A stretch of 11,841 nt of DNA from NCBI GenBank assembly GCA_030633365.1, contig DAOVSY010000053.1:1-11841 (forward strand), written 5' to 3'. The translations under genes and the position numbers were made by a program. This DNA comes from Spirochaetaceae bacterium. Its GTDB lineage: Bacteria; Spirochaetota; Spirochaetia; B11-G9. This document shows positions 1-7,417 of this stretch, piece by piece. Under the pieces are notes generated by a model. That model saw only the letters and a list, made by a program, of their open reading frames with translations. It was not told the DNA's origin and searched no databases. How positions within the stretch are numbered: position 1 is the stretch's first letter; each line of letters starts with the position of its first letter.

Positions 1-1
1 A

Positions 2-79
2 GCCGCAGGGTTTACATGGGAGGGCTCTCCTGATGAGATTGCAGAGAAACTTCTGGAGATTTTTAGTAATATTCTGTAA
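2..79 (+). CDS. 3' end of an unidentified gene (partial)
   Basis: An open frame enters from the left edge and gives 25 residues before a TAA at 77-79; the last residues read SPDEIAEKLLEIFSNIL. An acidic, amphipathic C-terminal helix of this kind, preceded by F-x-W, is common at the end of glycosyltransferases, but it is not diagnostic. The frame is supported only by being open, by plausible composition, and by the repeat-rich non-coding region that starts just after it. I do not recognise the protein. Confidence 0.45.
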   Translation, partial: AAGFTWEGSPDEIAEKLLEIFSNIL

Positions 80-86
80 ATAACCC

Positions 87-338
87 CTCGATACTATTGC
101 TCTCTTCGATACATTTTACTTTTTAGAAAAATATGGGGCATAGCACAAAACACTCAGAGAGCGCTGTCTTAAATACCGGTTGCTGAGTGATTTTGCCCTT
201 CGATACCTCTCGATACTATTGCTATGATTATCAGTGAAGAAAAAATATCTAAAAATTCGCAATCACTCGAGGTACGATGACGTTGAAAACTACCGGTTGC
301 TGAGTTATTTTGCTCCGCAAAATAGTATCGAAGCACCG
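87..338. repeat. Mosaic of REP-like palindromic repeat units
   Basis: TACCGGTTGCTGAGT-x-ATTTTGC occurs at 174-196 and again at 291-313 with one mismatch in 23. CTCGATACTATTGCT occurs exactly at 87-101 and 209-223. TTCGATAC occurs at 105-112 and 199-206, and inverted at 325-332. The unit at 291-338 is the most complete: its inner arms TATTTTGC (306-313) and GCAAAATA (317-324) pair across a 3-base loop, and its ends (294-301 with 332-338) pair with one bulge. From memory, palindromes of the form CGGTTGCTGAG...TCGAAGCACCG occur as dispersed REP-like elements in several phyla. The other pieces look like degraded or rearranged copies. No RAYT transposase is visible here. Confidence 0.7.
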
Positions 339-393
339 CTTTGTAAATGAATGTAAATGACACACCCCTACTCTAATTTAAGCCCCTTTAAAA

Positions 394-410
394 TTGGCAT
401 AAATATTGCA
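394..410 (+). promoter_or_regulatory. Candidate sigma-54 (-24/-12) promoter
   Basis: The sequence TTGGCAT, five bases, then TTGCA fits the RpoN consensus TTGGCAC-N5-TTGCA with one mismatch, and the invariant GG (396-397) and GC (408-409) are separated by exactly 10 bases as required. Transcription would start near 420-421, about 60 bases before the sigma-like gene at 481. An activator site would be expected further upstream, where the REP-like repeats lie. An AT-rich genome gives occasional chance matches, but the spacing and position are both right. Confidence 0.55.
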
Positions 411-413
411 ATA

Positions 414-442
414 TAAATACTAATAGTTACTATTAGTATTTA
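414..442. promoter_or_regulatory. Perfect 13-bp inverted repeat, candidate operator
   Basis: TAAATACTAATAG (414-426) and its exact reverse complement CTATTAGTATTTA (430-442) flank a 3-base spacer, TTA. The repeat covers the start site predicted from the -24/-12 element at 394-410, so a transcript from there would begin inside the left arm. That favours a DNA-level protein binding site, such as a repressor or autoregulatory operator, over an RNA hairpin. There is no T-run behind it, so it is not a standard terminator. Confidence 0.55.
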
Positions 443-480
443 CCAATTTAATAAAAATAAACGGGTTCCCGGGGGTTCCT

Positions 481-1353
481 ATGGAGAAAAACCAGTTCCA
501 TGACAGAGTTCTAAAACACAGACATTCAAAGAAAGGTTTCGATGAACTTGTAAAAATTATAAGTCTTCATGTTTATTCCATACTAAGAAATTACTATAAA
601 ATGGATGATGATGAAAGAAGCGATTTTTTTTGCACTTTCTATCCAAAAATACCAGGTATAATAAAGCGCTATAAAGACAATGGAATAGTCTTTGATGGAT
701 ATCTAAATAAATCTATTATTTGGAGTATTAAAGCTTACAGATCGGCAGAGAGTAAACAAAGAAGTTTGCAAAAAGCAAGTTTTACAGAACCTTTCTTTCT
801 GGTAAGTCCAGAAAATGATTTTACAGAAACAATAGAAATACCCATGAGTATATCTAAATCTGCAAGAAAAGCACTTCGATTAGAAGAAAAGGGAGAAGTC
901 CTCTCTGACACAATAAAACAGAGGATTCTCTATATCTATTTGATAGAAGCAAATTATATGGATGAAAGACTTAAAGATAGCATTATTCAAATTACTGGTT
1001 ATAAGAGAAAATGGCTGGATACATGTGCTGACAAACTAAAAACAAAAGTAGAAAGAAGACTGGATAGAATAAGAAATATTAGAAACAGGAGGAACAGTGC
1101 CTTTTTTAAGTTTCACATCCTTCAGGAAAAAATAAGCTTTGCGGAAAATGACAATGAAAAAAACAAGTTAAAAGAAGAAATATCAAAATTAAGAAAGAAA
1201 ATCTATAAAATGAATATGATTATATCTAAAGCTCCAACCCGACCCACTCATAAAGATATTGCCGATGTGTTAAAAATTCCCAGAGGATCTATTGATTCGG
1301 GTATTCACTATATAAAAACATCCTTTAAAGATATGGATAAAAAATCAGCCTAA
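481..1353 (+). CDS. Divergent sigma-factor-like regulator (conserved hypothetical)
   Basis: A 290-residue, basic, soluble protein of unproven function. Residues about 17-95 look like a diverged sigma-70 region 2: an acidic DDDERSDFF stretch (42-50), a P-K-I-x-x-I-I-K-R-Y helix, and F-x-x-Y-L followed by an aromatic W81 segment. Residues about 190-246 are highly charged and probably coiled-coil. Residues 256-282 (from THKDIADVLKIPRGS to the end of the helix) resemble the helix-turn-helix of sigma region 4. The architecture recalls spirochaetal proteins I have seen annotated as hypothetical or sigma-like; this is from memory. The ATG at 481 lacks a clear Shine-Dalgarno; only GGGGG at 471-475 is close. 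It is chosen because the region-2-like part begins soon after it. The gene lies behind a probable sigma-54 promoter and inverted repeat, and rdgB follows 47 bases later. It could instead be a DNA-binding protein without sigma activity. Confidence 0.6.
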   Translation: MEKNQFHDRVLKHRHSKKGFDELVKIISLHVYSILRNYYKMDDDERSDFFCTFYPKIPGIIKRYKDNGIVFDGYLNKSIIWSIKAYRSAESKQRSLQKASFTEPFFLVSPENDFTETIEIPMSISKSARKALRLEEKGEVLSDTIKQRILYIYLIEANYMDERLKDSIIQITGYKRKWLDTCADKLKTKVERRLDRIRNIRNRRNSAFFKFHILQEKISFAENDNEKNKLKEEISKLRKKIYKMNMIISKAPTRPTHKDIADVLKIPRGSIDSGIHYIKTSFKDMDKKSA

Positions 1354-1400
1354 TTCTAATATTAGTGGACTCATTCCAGACAATTGTTTATTCTACATTC

Positions 1401-1991
1401 ATGGAAATAATATTAGCATCTGGAAACAGACACAAATTGTTTGAGCTTAAAGAAATTTTAAAGGGGCATACCCTTCTTCTACCGGAAGATATTGGTATAA
1501 ATTTTGATTTTGAAGAAACAGGAAGCACTTTCCTTGCGAATTCACAAGGGAAGGCTTTTGCCCTATTTAATCAAATAAATCGCCCTGTACTTGCAGATGA
1601 TTCGGGTCTGAATGTAGCAGCCCTTAATGGAGAGCCAGGGATCTACTCTGCAAGATATGGTTCAGTTAACGGAGTTGAACTGGAAGCTCCGGTTAGAAAT
1701 TTATATCTTCTGGATAAATTAAAAGGTAAAAGTGACCTTAGTGCAGAATTTATTTGTTGTATGACCCTTATTATGGATACAAACCGTTTCTTCGTGGTTC
1801 AGGAATCATTTAAAGGTGAAATAACAAGAGATTCTTCCGGTATAAACGGATTTGGATATGATCCTATATTTTTTCTGCCTGAATATGGTAAAACTGTAGC
1901 AGAATTACCAGAAATAGAGAAAAATAAAATTTCGCACAGAGGAAAAGCAGGTTATAGAATTGCAAGCCTTCTTAAAGAACTTGATAAATAA
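1401..1991 (+). CDS. rdgB: dITP/XTP pyrophosphatase (RdgB/HAM1 family)
   Basis: This cytoplasmic house-cleaning enzyme hydrolyses non-canonical purine triphosphates (dITP, ITP, XTP) to monophosphates and pyrophosphate, keeping deaminated purines out of DNA and RNA. The 196-residue product has the family hallmarks: S-G-N-x-x-K at 7-12 for the triphosphate, E38/E39 in FEETG, ADDSGL with D66 and D67 as metal/catalytic acids, FGYDP at 151-155 for base recognition, and SHRGKA from 178. The frame stays open upstream to a GTG at 1365, but the family begins at the M-E-I-I-L-A-S-G strand, so the ATG at 1401 is preferred; neither start has a good Shine-Dalgarno. The gene is complete and unremarkable. 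It lies 47 bases after the sigma-like gene and 33 before pepF, probably in one transcript. Confidence 0.93.
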   Translation: MEIILASGNRHKLFELKEILKGHTLLLPEDIGINFDFEETGSTFLANSQGKAFALFNQINRPVLADDSGLNVAALNGEPGIYSARYGSVNGVELEAPVRNLYLLDKLKGKSDLSAEFICCMTLIMDTNRFFVVQESFKGEITRDSSGINGFGYDPIFFLPEYGKTVAELPEIEKNKISHRGKAGYRIASLLKELDK

Positions 1992-2024
1992 TTTCCATAT
2001 TTTATCAGTATAGGAGTAATTTAC

Positions 2025-3806
2025 ATGAAATCAGAAATAAAAATAATATCAAGAAAGGATGTAGCTGACAGTGATAAATGGGATCTTAGTGGCTTATTTA
2101 AAACTGAATCCGAATGGGAAAGCGAGCTGAAGAATCTTGAAAAAAGATTTCCGGAAATACAAAATTTTAAAGGAACTCTGCATGAATCTGCAAAACAGCT
2201 AAAGGATTGTCTTGATCTTGTTACAGAAATGGAAAAACAGGATGAAAGATTAGGTAACTACGCTTTCTTAAGAAATACAGAGGATGTCGGAGATAGTAAA
2301 GGCCAGGACAGGCTTTCAAGATACATGAGAGTTACTTCTATATTTGGTACAGAAATAAGTTTTCTTAACCCTGAAATACAGGCTATTGATGGAGCTATTA
2401 CAAAAAGCTATCTGGAAGACAAATCTTTAGGGGATTATAAACTTATGCTTAAAAAGCTCCTTAGATTTAAACCCCATGTACTTTCAGGTAAAGAAGAAAA
2501 GCTTCTGGCTATGCAAATGGAAGCCCGTCAGACACCTGGGAAGGTTTTTACTGCCTTAACTGATGTAGACATGGAGTTTGGTTCTGTAGAAACTCAGGAA
2601 GGAAATATTCCCCTTAGTCAATCAACATTCGGGATGCTTCTGATAAACAATGACCGTAATGTAAGAGAAAAAACTTATAAACAGTTCTATGCAAAATATT
2701 CAGAACATAAAAATACTCTTGCTTCTTTGTATGCAGGTAGTGTTCAGCAGGATATTTATCAGGCAAAAGTAAGAGAATATCAATCAAGTAGAGCCCAAAA
2801 ACTTTTTCCTGACAATGTTCCGGAACTGGTATATGAAAACCTTGTAAAGGTAATTCATGAAAACCTTCCTTTACTACATAAATACTATTCCTTTAGAAGA
2901 AAAAAACTTGGACTGGATAAGCTGAAACATTGGGACGTATATGTACCTTTACTTGGATCTATAAGTACCAATTACAGTTACGAGGAAGCTGTCGAGTTAA
3001 TTGACAAGGCGGTACGTCCTTTAGGTGATGAATACTGCAGTATTCTAAAAAAAGGTCTTCTGGATGGATGGGTAGACAGATATGAGAATAAAGGGAAAAG
3101 GTCAGGTGCCTTTTCTTCCGGGGGTTATACAGGGAATCCCTATATAATGATGAACTACAAAGAAACTGTACTTAGAGACATATTTACCCTTGCACATGAA
3201 GGCGGACACTCTATGCACAGCTGGTACAGTGTAAAAAATAATAATTTTCAAAATTATAATTATACAATATTTGAAGCAGAGGTAGCTTCTACCTTTAATG
3301 AACAGCTTCTTGCAGACTATCTGTATAAAAATGCAGATTCCAATGAAATGAAAGCCTATATTATTGGAAAAAGGATAGACGATATAATTGCTACAATATT
3401 CAGACAAACTATGTTTGCTGAATTTGAACATGAGGCTCATGCGATGGTCGAAAAGGGAATACCTATAACAGTCGATTCTATAAGAGGAAAGTACAGAGAA
3501 CTTATGGAACTCTATTTTGGTCCGGAAATGGAACTGGAAGAGGAAAGTGATTTAGAAGGTTTACGAATACCGCATTTCTATAGATCCTATTATGTATATA
3601 AATATGCAACAGGTCTGTCAGCAGCAATTGCACTGTCAGAAAAAGTACTTAACGGAGGAAAGTCTGAACAAAAGGATTATTTGAATTTCTTAAAATCAGG
3701 TGGGTCTAAATACCCTATAGATTCTCTAAAACTGGCTGGAGTGGACATGAGTAACCCTGAGCCAGTAAAAGCTGCAATGAAAGTATTTGAAGGGTTATTG
3801 AATTAA
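2025..3806 (+). CDS. pepF: Oligoendopeptidase F (M3 family zinc metallopeptidase)
   Basis: A cytoplasmic zinc peptidase that cleaves short peptides, typically from about 7 to 17 residues, in peptide recycling. The 593-residue length matches the family (about 600). The thermolysin-type motif HEGGH is at 391-395, with H391 and H395 as zinc ligands and E392 as catalytic base. The third ligand is most likely E419 in the FEAEVAST stretch, about 24 residues further on, as usual for M3. The N-terminal half is the helical OligoF_N domain, and the PHFY-RSYYVYKYATG block near 525-540 is typical of the C-terminal substrate-binding part. There is no signal peptide. GGAG at 2013-2016, 8 bases before the ATG, supports this start. 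It follows rdgB by 33 bases and is likely co-transcribed with it. Confidence 0.95.
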   Translation: MKSEIKIISRKDVADSDKWDLSGLFKTESEWESELKNLEKRFPEIQNFKGTLHESAKQLKDCLDLVTEMEKQDERLGNYAFLRNTEDVGDSKGQDRLSRYMRVTSIFGTEISFLNPEIQAIDGAITKSYLEDKSLGDYKLMLKKLLRFKPHVLSGKEEKLLAMQMEARQTPGKVFTALTDVDMEFGSVETQEGNIPLSQSTFGMLLINNDRNVREKTYKQFYAKYSEHKNTLASLYAGSVQQDIYQAKVREYQSSRAQKLFPDNVPELVYENLVKVIHENLPLLHKYYSFRRKKLGLDKLKHWDVYVPLLGSISTNYSYEEAVELIDKAVRPLGDEYCSILKKGLLDGWVDRYENKGKRSGAFSSGGYTGNPYIMMNYKETVLRDIFTLAHEGGHSMHSWYSVKNNNFQNYNYTIFEAEVASTFNEQLLADYLYKNADSNEMKAYIIGKRIDDIIATIFRQTMFAEFEHEAHAMVEKGIPITVDSIRGKYRELMELYFGPEMELEEESDLEGLRIPHFYRSYYVYKYATGLSAAIALSEKVLNGGKSEQKDYLNFLKSGGSKYPIDSLKLAGVDMSNPEPVKAAMKVFEGLLN

Positions 3807-3923
3807 ATGGCTGATTTAATGAAATAAGTTTTTTGCGCTTTGTCACATTTTTAATTTTATAAGCAGCTTTTATCTAATTTAAGAACCAGAAACTGGCGAA
3901 AAAAGCCTAGTATTAAAAATTGG

Positions 3924-3952
3924 TTGTACTCATAGCTGTTTCAGGCTAAAAT
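3924..3952 (+). promoter_or_regulatory. Sigma-70-type promoter for panB
   Basis: TTGTAC (3924-3929) and TAAAAT (3947-3952) are separated by 17 bases, with four and five matches to the -35 and -10 consensus. Transcription would start near 3959, about 47 bases before the panB start. The rest of the 199-base gap after pepF holds no gene, and I see no convincing terminator for pepF in it. Confidence 0.5.
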
Positions 3953-4005
3953 AACAGTCTAACTATATATAAATTATAAAAGGCTTGGGTTCAAAGGAGA
4001 ATTTA

Positions 4006-4872
4006 ATGAGTAGTCATCCGGAAGCAACAAAAAAATTATTAGTAGCAGATCTTCATAAAATGAAGGCAGAAGGTAAAAAAATATCTATGATCACAGCATA
4101 TTCATATCCCCAGGGACTAATAGTAGATGAAGCAGGTATAGATATAATCCTTGTTGGGGATTCTTTGGGAATGGTGGAACTGGGTTATAAAGATACTGTT
4201 CCGGTAACAATGGATGAAATGCTGAATCATATTAAACCTGTTGTAAATGCAGTTAACAGAGCACATATTGTTGGGGATATGCCCTTTATGTCCTATAATA
4301 TTTCTGTAGAACAGGCCGTAACAAATGCCGGTATCTTATATAAAGACGGTGGTTGTGATTCTATTAAATTTGAAGGTGGAAAAGAATTTGTCCCTATAGC
4401 TGAAGCAATTACAAAAGCAGGAATACCAGTTTTCGGACATATCGGTTTAACTCCCCAGACTGCAGCAATGATGGGTGGATTTAAAGTACAGGGGAAGTCC
4501 ATTGATGCAGCTAAATCTGTTCTTGATGATGCCCTTGCGCTTGAAGCAGCAGGAGCTTTTGCCCTTATTCTCGAAGCAATTCCCCAGCAGCTGGCTAAGA
4601 TAATTACAGAAAAAGTAAAAATTCCTACAATAGGAATTGGCGGTGGTGTTCATTGTGATGGTCAGGTTCTTGTTTTACACGATCTTCTTGGACTATTCAA
4701 AAGATTTACACCCAAATTCGTAAAAGTATATGCCGATATCTATACTGCTCAGGTAGATGCTGTTAAAGAATTTATATCTGATGTACATGAAGAATCATTT
4801 CCAGCTGCAGAACATTCATTTAATATGAAAAAAGAACTGGTAGAAGATCTTAAAAAAGCAATAGAAAGATAA
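4006..4872 (+). CDS. panB: 3-methyl-2-oxobutanoate hydroxymethyltransferase
   Basis: PanB transfers a hydroxymethyl group from 5,10-methylene-tetrahydrofolate to alpha-ketoisovalerate to give ketopantoate, the first committed step of pantothenate and CoA synthesis. It is a cytoplasmic TIM-barrel, usually decameric. The 288-residue product shows the signature ILVGDSLGMVELGY with metal ligand D52, the second Mg ligand D91 in VGDMPF, the K121/E123 pair in IKFEGG, and the catalytic E190 in ALILEAIP. The frame extends to a TTG at 3985, but AAAGGAGA at 3993-4000, five bases before the ATG at 4006, decides the start. The 288 residues are slightly longer than the usual 260-280, through extra residues at both ends. 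No panC or panD is visible in the window, so the rest of the pathway must lie elsewhere. Confidence 0.95.
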   Translation: MSSHPEATKKLLVADLHKMKAEGKKISMITAYSYPQGLIVDEAGIDIILVGDSLGMVELGYKDTVPVTMDEMLNHIKPVVNAVNRAHIVGDMPFMSYNISVEQAVTNAGILYKDGGCDSIKFEGGKEFVPIAEAITKAGIPVFGHIGLTPQTAAMMGGFKVQGKSIDAAKSVLDDALALEAAGAFALILEAIPQQLAKIITEKVKIPTIGIGGGVHCDGQVLVLHDLLGLFKRFTPKFVKVYADIYTAQVDAVKEFISDVHEESFPAAEHSFNMKKELVEDLKKAIER

Positions 4873-4877
4873 TAACC

Positions 4878-4906
4878 GTAGAGACGCCCAAATTGGGCGT
4901 CTCTAC
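4878..4906. repeat. Perfect GTAGAGACG-type palindrome
   Basis: GTAGAGACGCCCA (4878-4890) and its exact complement TGGGCGTCTCTAC (4894-4906) surround AAT. It starts 5 bases after the panB stop. A 13-bp GC-rich stem could end transcription, but only mixed sequence follows rather than a T-run. From memory, palindromes beginning GTAGAGACG and ending CGTCTCTAC with variable centres are dispersed in many unrelated genomes, so this is more likely a REP-like element that may double as a weak terminator or mRNA-end stabiliser. Confidence 0.65.
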
Positions 4907-4935
4907 TGATACCCTGTAATTAATTTGAGAACAAA

Positions 4936-6723
4936 ATGGACTGGACTTTACGAAGTATAAAAACAAAGCTCATTTTTGGAGTAATATCTGCAGTGGTTCT
5001 CCTTCTTACTGTTTTACTTGTGTTGAGTTATACTTCTCTAAAAAAATACTCCCTTAATAATGCTCTGGAATTATCTGAAACTATACTTAATGATACTGAA
5101 AGTAAAATTAATAGATTTTTTCTGGAAATTGAGTATCTTGCAGATTCTCTAAAAAGAAATAGTTCTATTTATAATGTGAAAATAGATAATATGAAAGAAT
5201 TGTTTATTTCTACAGTCTATGCAAGGAATGAGTATCTGAGGGCAATTTATCTTGGTACAGATAAAGGGGAAATGTATGAATGGGGAGTAGGAGAAGGATT
5301 TATTGAGAATACACCTACTTTTCCGGAAGAATATGATCCAAGAATAAGACCATGGTATAAGGAAGCAATAAAAGTTGGTAGTTTTGCAGTATCAGAACCA
5401 TATATTTATGCCAGTATTAATGCTCTTGGAATAACATGTGTAACACCTGTTTATGACAGTACAAATAGATTTGTAGGAGTTCTTGGCCTGGATATAATTC
5501 TTCAGGGTTTAGCCAATATGATAAAAGATTTACAAGTACAAAAACAGGGTAAAGTTATACTCTTAAATCAGAACTTTGAGATACTTGCCGATCAATTTAA
5601 TGAATATACAGAAAATATGACTCAAATAAAAACTTTTAAAGATTCAAAATTAATTACTTCCAGTGAAGGTTACTTCATTTCAGTACTTGATAATAAAAAA
5701 ATGCTTACATCATATAAAACTATAAAATCTACAGGAGGTATTCTTCTTGTTGCAATTCCATATACTGAAATTATGGAATTTTCAAATCAGACTCTTGCAA
5801 CAATTCTGTTGTCAGAAATATTTTTAATGTTCTTTCTATTGGCCAGTTTAACTGTTCTTCTACATAAAATTATTACTGAACCCCTGGGGAAAATGCTTAG
5901 TGTAATGAAAGAAATTGAATACGGAAATGTTGATGCAAGAATTATAATAAAAGGAGATGATGAATTTACAGCTTTAGGTAGATTATTCAATCAATTGGAA
6001 GATATAAGAAGAGAGTACACCGAAAGTATGGAAAAAGAAATTTCCATTAGAACTACAAAAATTACATCTCTTCAGCAGGAAAATACCAGGTTAAGAATAA
6101 TTGAAGAGAAAGAAAGAATATTTGCCAATCTCCACGACTCCCTTGGTGCAAGACTTACAAATATTTTTATAAGTAATAATGTTGCTAAAAATGCAATTGA
6201 AAATGATAACAAAAACATGCTTACTGATATGCACAACCGAATTGGGAAAAATGTAAGTCAGGGAATAAAAGATCTAAAAGAAATTATTTTTGGACCAGAA
6301 TTAGGAGACAGAGTAATAATTGATTTTGTTAAACTTATTGGTTTCAATATTAAAGAAAGATTAAAACTCAAAAGCATAAATTTCAATTATATATCACAGG
6401 ATAATGAGGAAATTAATCTTTTATCAAAATCTTTAAGATTTGAAATTAATAATTTACTTCAGGAAATAGTTAGCAATATTTTAAAACATTCTGAAGCAGA
6501 TACAGTATCTCTGAATTTAAAAATAGTACATAATAAAATACTTATAAAAATAGAGGATAATGGAATAGGCTTCGACTATCAAATAAACAAAGAAACCGGT
6601 TTTGGTATATCAAGTATAATAAATAGAATAGATAGATTAAATGGAACTGTAGAACTGAAATCATCAAAAGAGAATGGAACTTCCTTTAAAATTTCTATTC
6701 CTGTAGAGGTGGATAGCAAGTAA
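4936..6723 (+). CDS. Membrane sensor histidine kinase (Cache-HAMP-HisKA_3)
   Basis: An inner-membrane kinase of 595 residues that senses an extracytoplasmic ligand and phosphorylates the adjacent regulator. Membrane segment 1 is about residues 11-33 and segment 2 about 288-311. Between them is a Cache/PDC sensor domain with the typical DPRIRPWY block (134-141) and an IYASINALGITCVTPVYD strand pair; such domains often bind amino acids or organic acids. A HAMP linker spans about 313-360. The H-box ANLHDSLGARLTN has phospho-acceptor H400 followed by D401, as in the HisKA_3/NarX-LytS-like class. The ATPase domain shows the N-box (E510, N514, H518), the G1 box EDNGIGF with D541, and the G2 box TGFGIS. 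All key residues are present. The ribosome site is weak (GAGA at 4927-4930). The gene lies 63 bases after panB, so it may be read through from the panB promoter. Its stop overlaps the regulator start by one base. Confidence 0.93.
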   Translation: MDWTLRSIKTKLIFGVISAVVLLLTVLLVLSYTSLKKYSLNNALELSETILNDTESKINRFFLEIEYLADSLKRNSSIYNVKIDNMKELFISTVYARNEYLRAIYLGTDKGEMYEWGVGEGFIENTPTFPEEYDPRIRPWYKEAIKVGSFAVSEPYIYASINALGITCVTPVYDSTNRFVGVLGLDIILQGLANMIKDLQVQKQGKVILLNQNFEILADQFNEYTENMTQIKTFKDSKLITSSEGYFISVLDNKKMLTSYKTIKSTGGILLVAIPYTEIMEFSNQTLATILLSEIFLMFFLLASLTVLLHKIITEPLGKMLSVMKEIEYGNVDARIIIKGDDEFTALGRLFNQLEDIRREYTESMEKEISIRTTKITSLQQENTRLRIIEEKERIFANLHDSLGARLTNIFISNNVAKNAIENDNKNMLTDMHNRIGKNVSQGIKDLKEIIFGPELGDRVIIDFVKLIGFNIKERLKLKSINFNYISQDNEEINLLSKSLRFEINNLLQEIVSNILKHSEADTVSLNLKIVHNKILIKIEDNGIGFDYQINKETGFGISSIINRIDRLNGTVELKSSKENGTSFKISIPVEVDSK

Positions 6724-7361
6724 TGATACGATTGGTAATAATTGAAGATGTAGATGAAGTTCGACAAGGATTAAAGTATTTATTAAGCCTGGATTCAGAA
6801 TTAGAGATTATAAAATCATATTCAAATGCAGAATCTTTTATTCAATCATTTCCTCTATTAACTGTACCCAATATTATACTAATGGATATTGGACTACCCG
6901 GGATAAATGGTGTAGAAGCGACAAAAATAATAAAATTGAAATACCCTGATATAGATATACTCATGTTAACTATTTTCGAAGAGGAAGATAAAATTTTGAG
7001 TGCAATCCAGGCAGGAGCTACAGGATATGTATTAAAAAATACAGAACCCGGGGAGTTAGTTACACAAATTAAAAGTATATATGCAGGAGGCTCACCTATA
7101 AGCCCAAATATTGCCAGAAAAATCTTAACTGAATTTAGAAAAGAGAGACATCATAATGAAAGAAAAAACTACAATCTTACACCAAGGGAAAAAGAAATCT
7201 TTAAAAGTATAGCAGACGGATTAACCTACCGGGAAATAAGTACACTCCATAGCATAGCAAGTTCGACAGTAAAAAAGCATATTCTTCACATATATCAGAA
7301 ACTTGAAGTTAACTCAAAAGTAGAATTCATTAAAAAAGTAATGAAAGAAAAACTTATTTAG
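6723..7361 (+). CDS. NarL/FixJ-type response regulator
   Basis: A 212-residue cytoplasmic transcription regulator and the obvious partner of the kinase upstream: the kinase TAA and this ATG share one base. The receiver domain (about 1-120) has acidic E8 and D9, phospho-acceptor D55 in LMDIGLPG, switch T83 and conserved K105 in YVLKN. The C-terminal LuxR/GerE helix-turn-helix (about 149-205) starts LTPREKEIFKSIADGLTYREI and ends with the recognition helix in SSTVKKHILHIYQKL. An AGAGGTGG near 6703, inside the kinase gene, can serve as ribosome site. Its targets are unknown; the symporter gene 231 bases downstream is the nearest candidate. The gene is complete with no missing catalytic residue. 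Confidence 0.94.
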   Translation: MIRLVIIEDVDEVRQGLKYLLSLDSELEIIKSYSNAESFIQSFPLLTVPNIILMDIGLPGINGVEATKIIKLKYPDIDILMLTIFEEEDKILSAIQAGATGYVLKNTEPGELVTQIKSIYAGGSPISPNIARKILTEFRKERHHNERKNYNLTPREKEIFKSIADGLTYREISTLHSIASSTVKKHILHIYQKLEVNSKVEFIKKVMKEKLI

Positions 7362-7396
7362 GACATACAAATGAATAGCGAATAATATAGAGTACA

Positions 7397-7417
7397 TAAG
7401 AGTCTTAGTCTTTTTTT
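7397..7417 (+). terminator. Possible weak terminator after the response regulator
   Basis: A short stem, TAAG (7397-7400) with CTTA (7404-7407), is followed by GTC and seven Ts (7411-7417). The stem is only four base pairs, so it is a marginal candidate. The 231-base gap to the symporter gene also holds an AT-rich repeat-like stretch (7419-7453) and a small palindrome CACCA-AA-TGGTG at 7467-7478. I see no convincing promoter there. Confidence 0.2.

Larger units (their letters stand above)
80..480. other. Intergenic region with REP-like repeats and a regulatory segment
   Basis: These 400 bases hold no convincing gene. The only longer open frame, on the - strand at 169-363, is made largely of the repeat units and has no ribosome binding site. 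The left part (about 87-338) is a mosaic of short direct and inverted repeats built on TACCGGTTGCTGAG and TTCGATAC. The right part (394-442) holds a sigma-54 promoter match followed by a long inverted repeat. A short GC-rich block sits directly before the start codon at 481. Confidence 0.7.

Noticed and set aside
169..363. 64-codon open frame on the - strand
   Set aside because: It is composed largely of the REP-like repeats, has no ribosome site, and the peptide looks like nothing known.
3102..3440. 112-codon open frame on the - strand inside pepF
   Set aside because: It is a shadow of pepF, which has its full motif set in the + frame; the antisense peptide is rich in Cys, Ile and Phe, as expected of antisense AT-rich DNA.
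4293..4653. Two - strand open frames inside panB
   Set aside because: They are antisense shadows of panB, which is complete with all catalytic residues.
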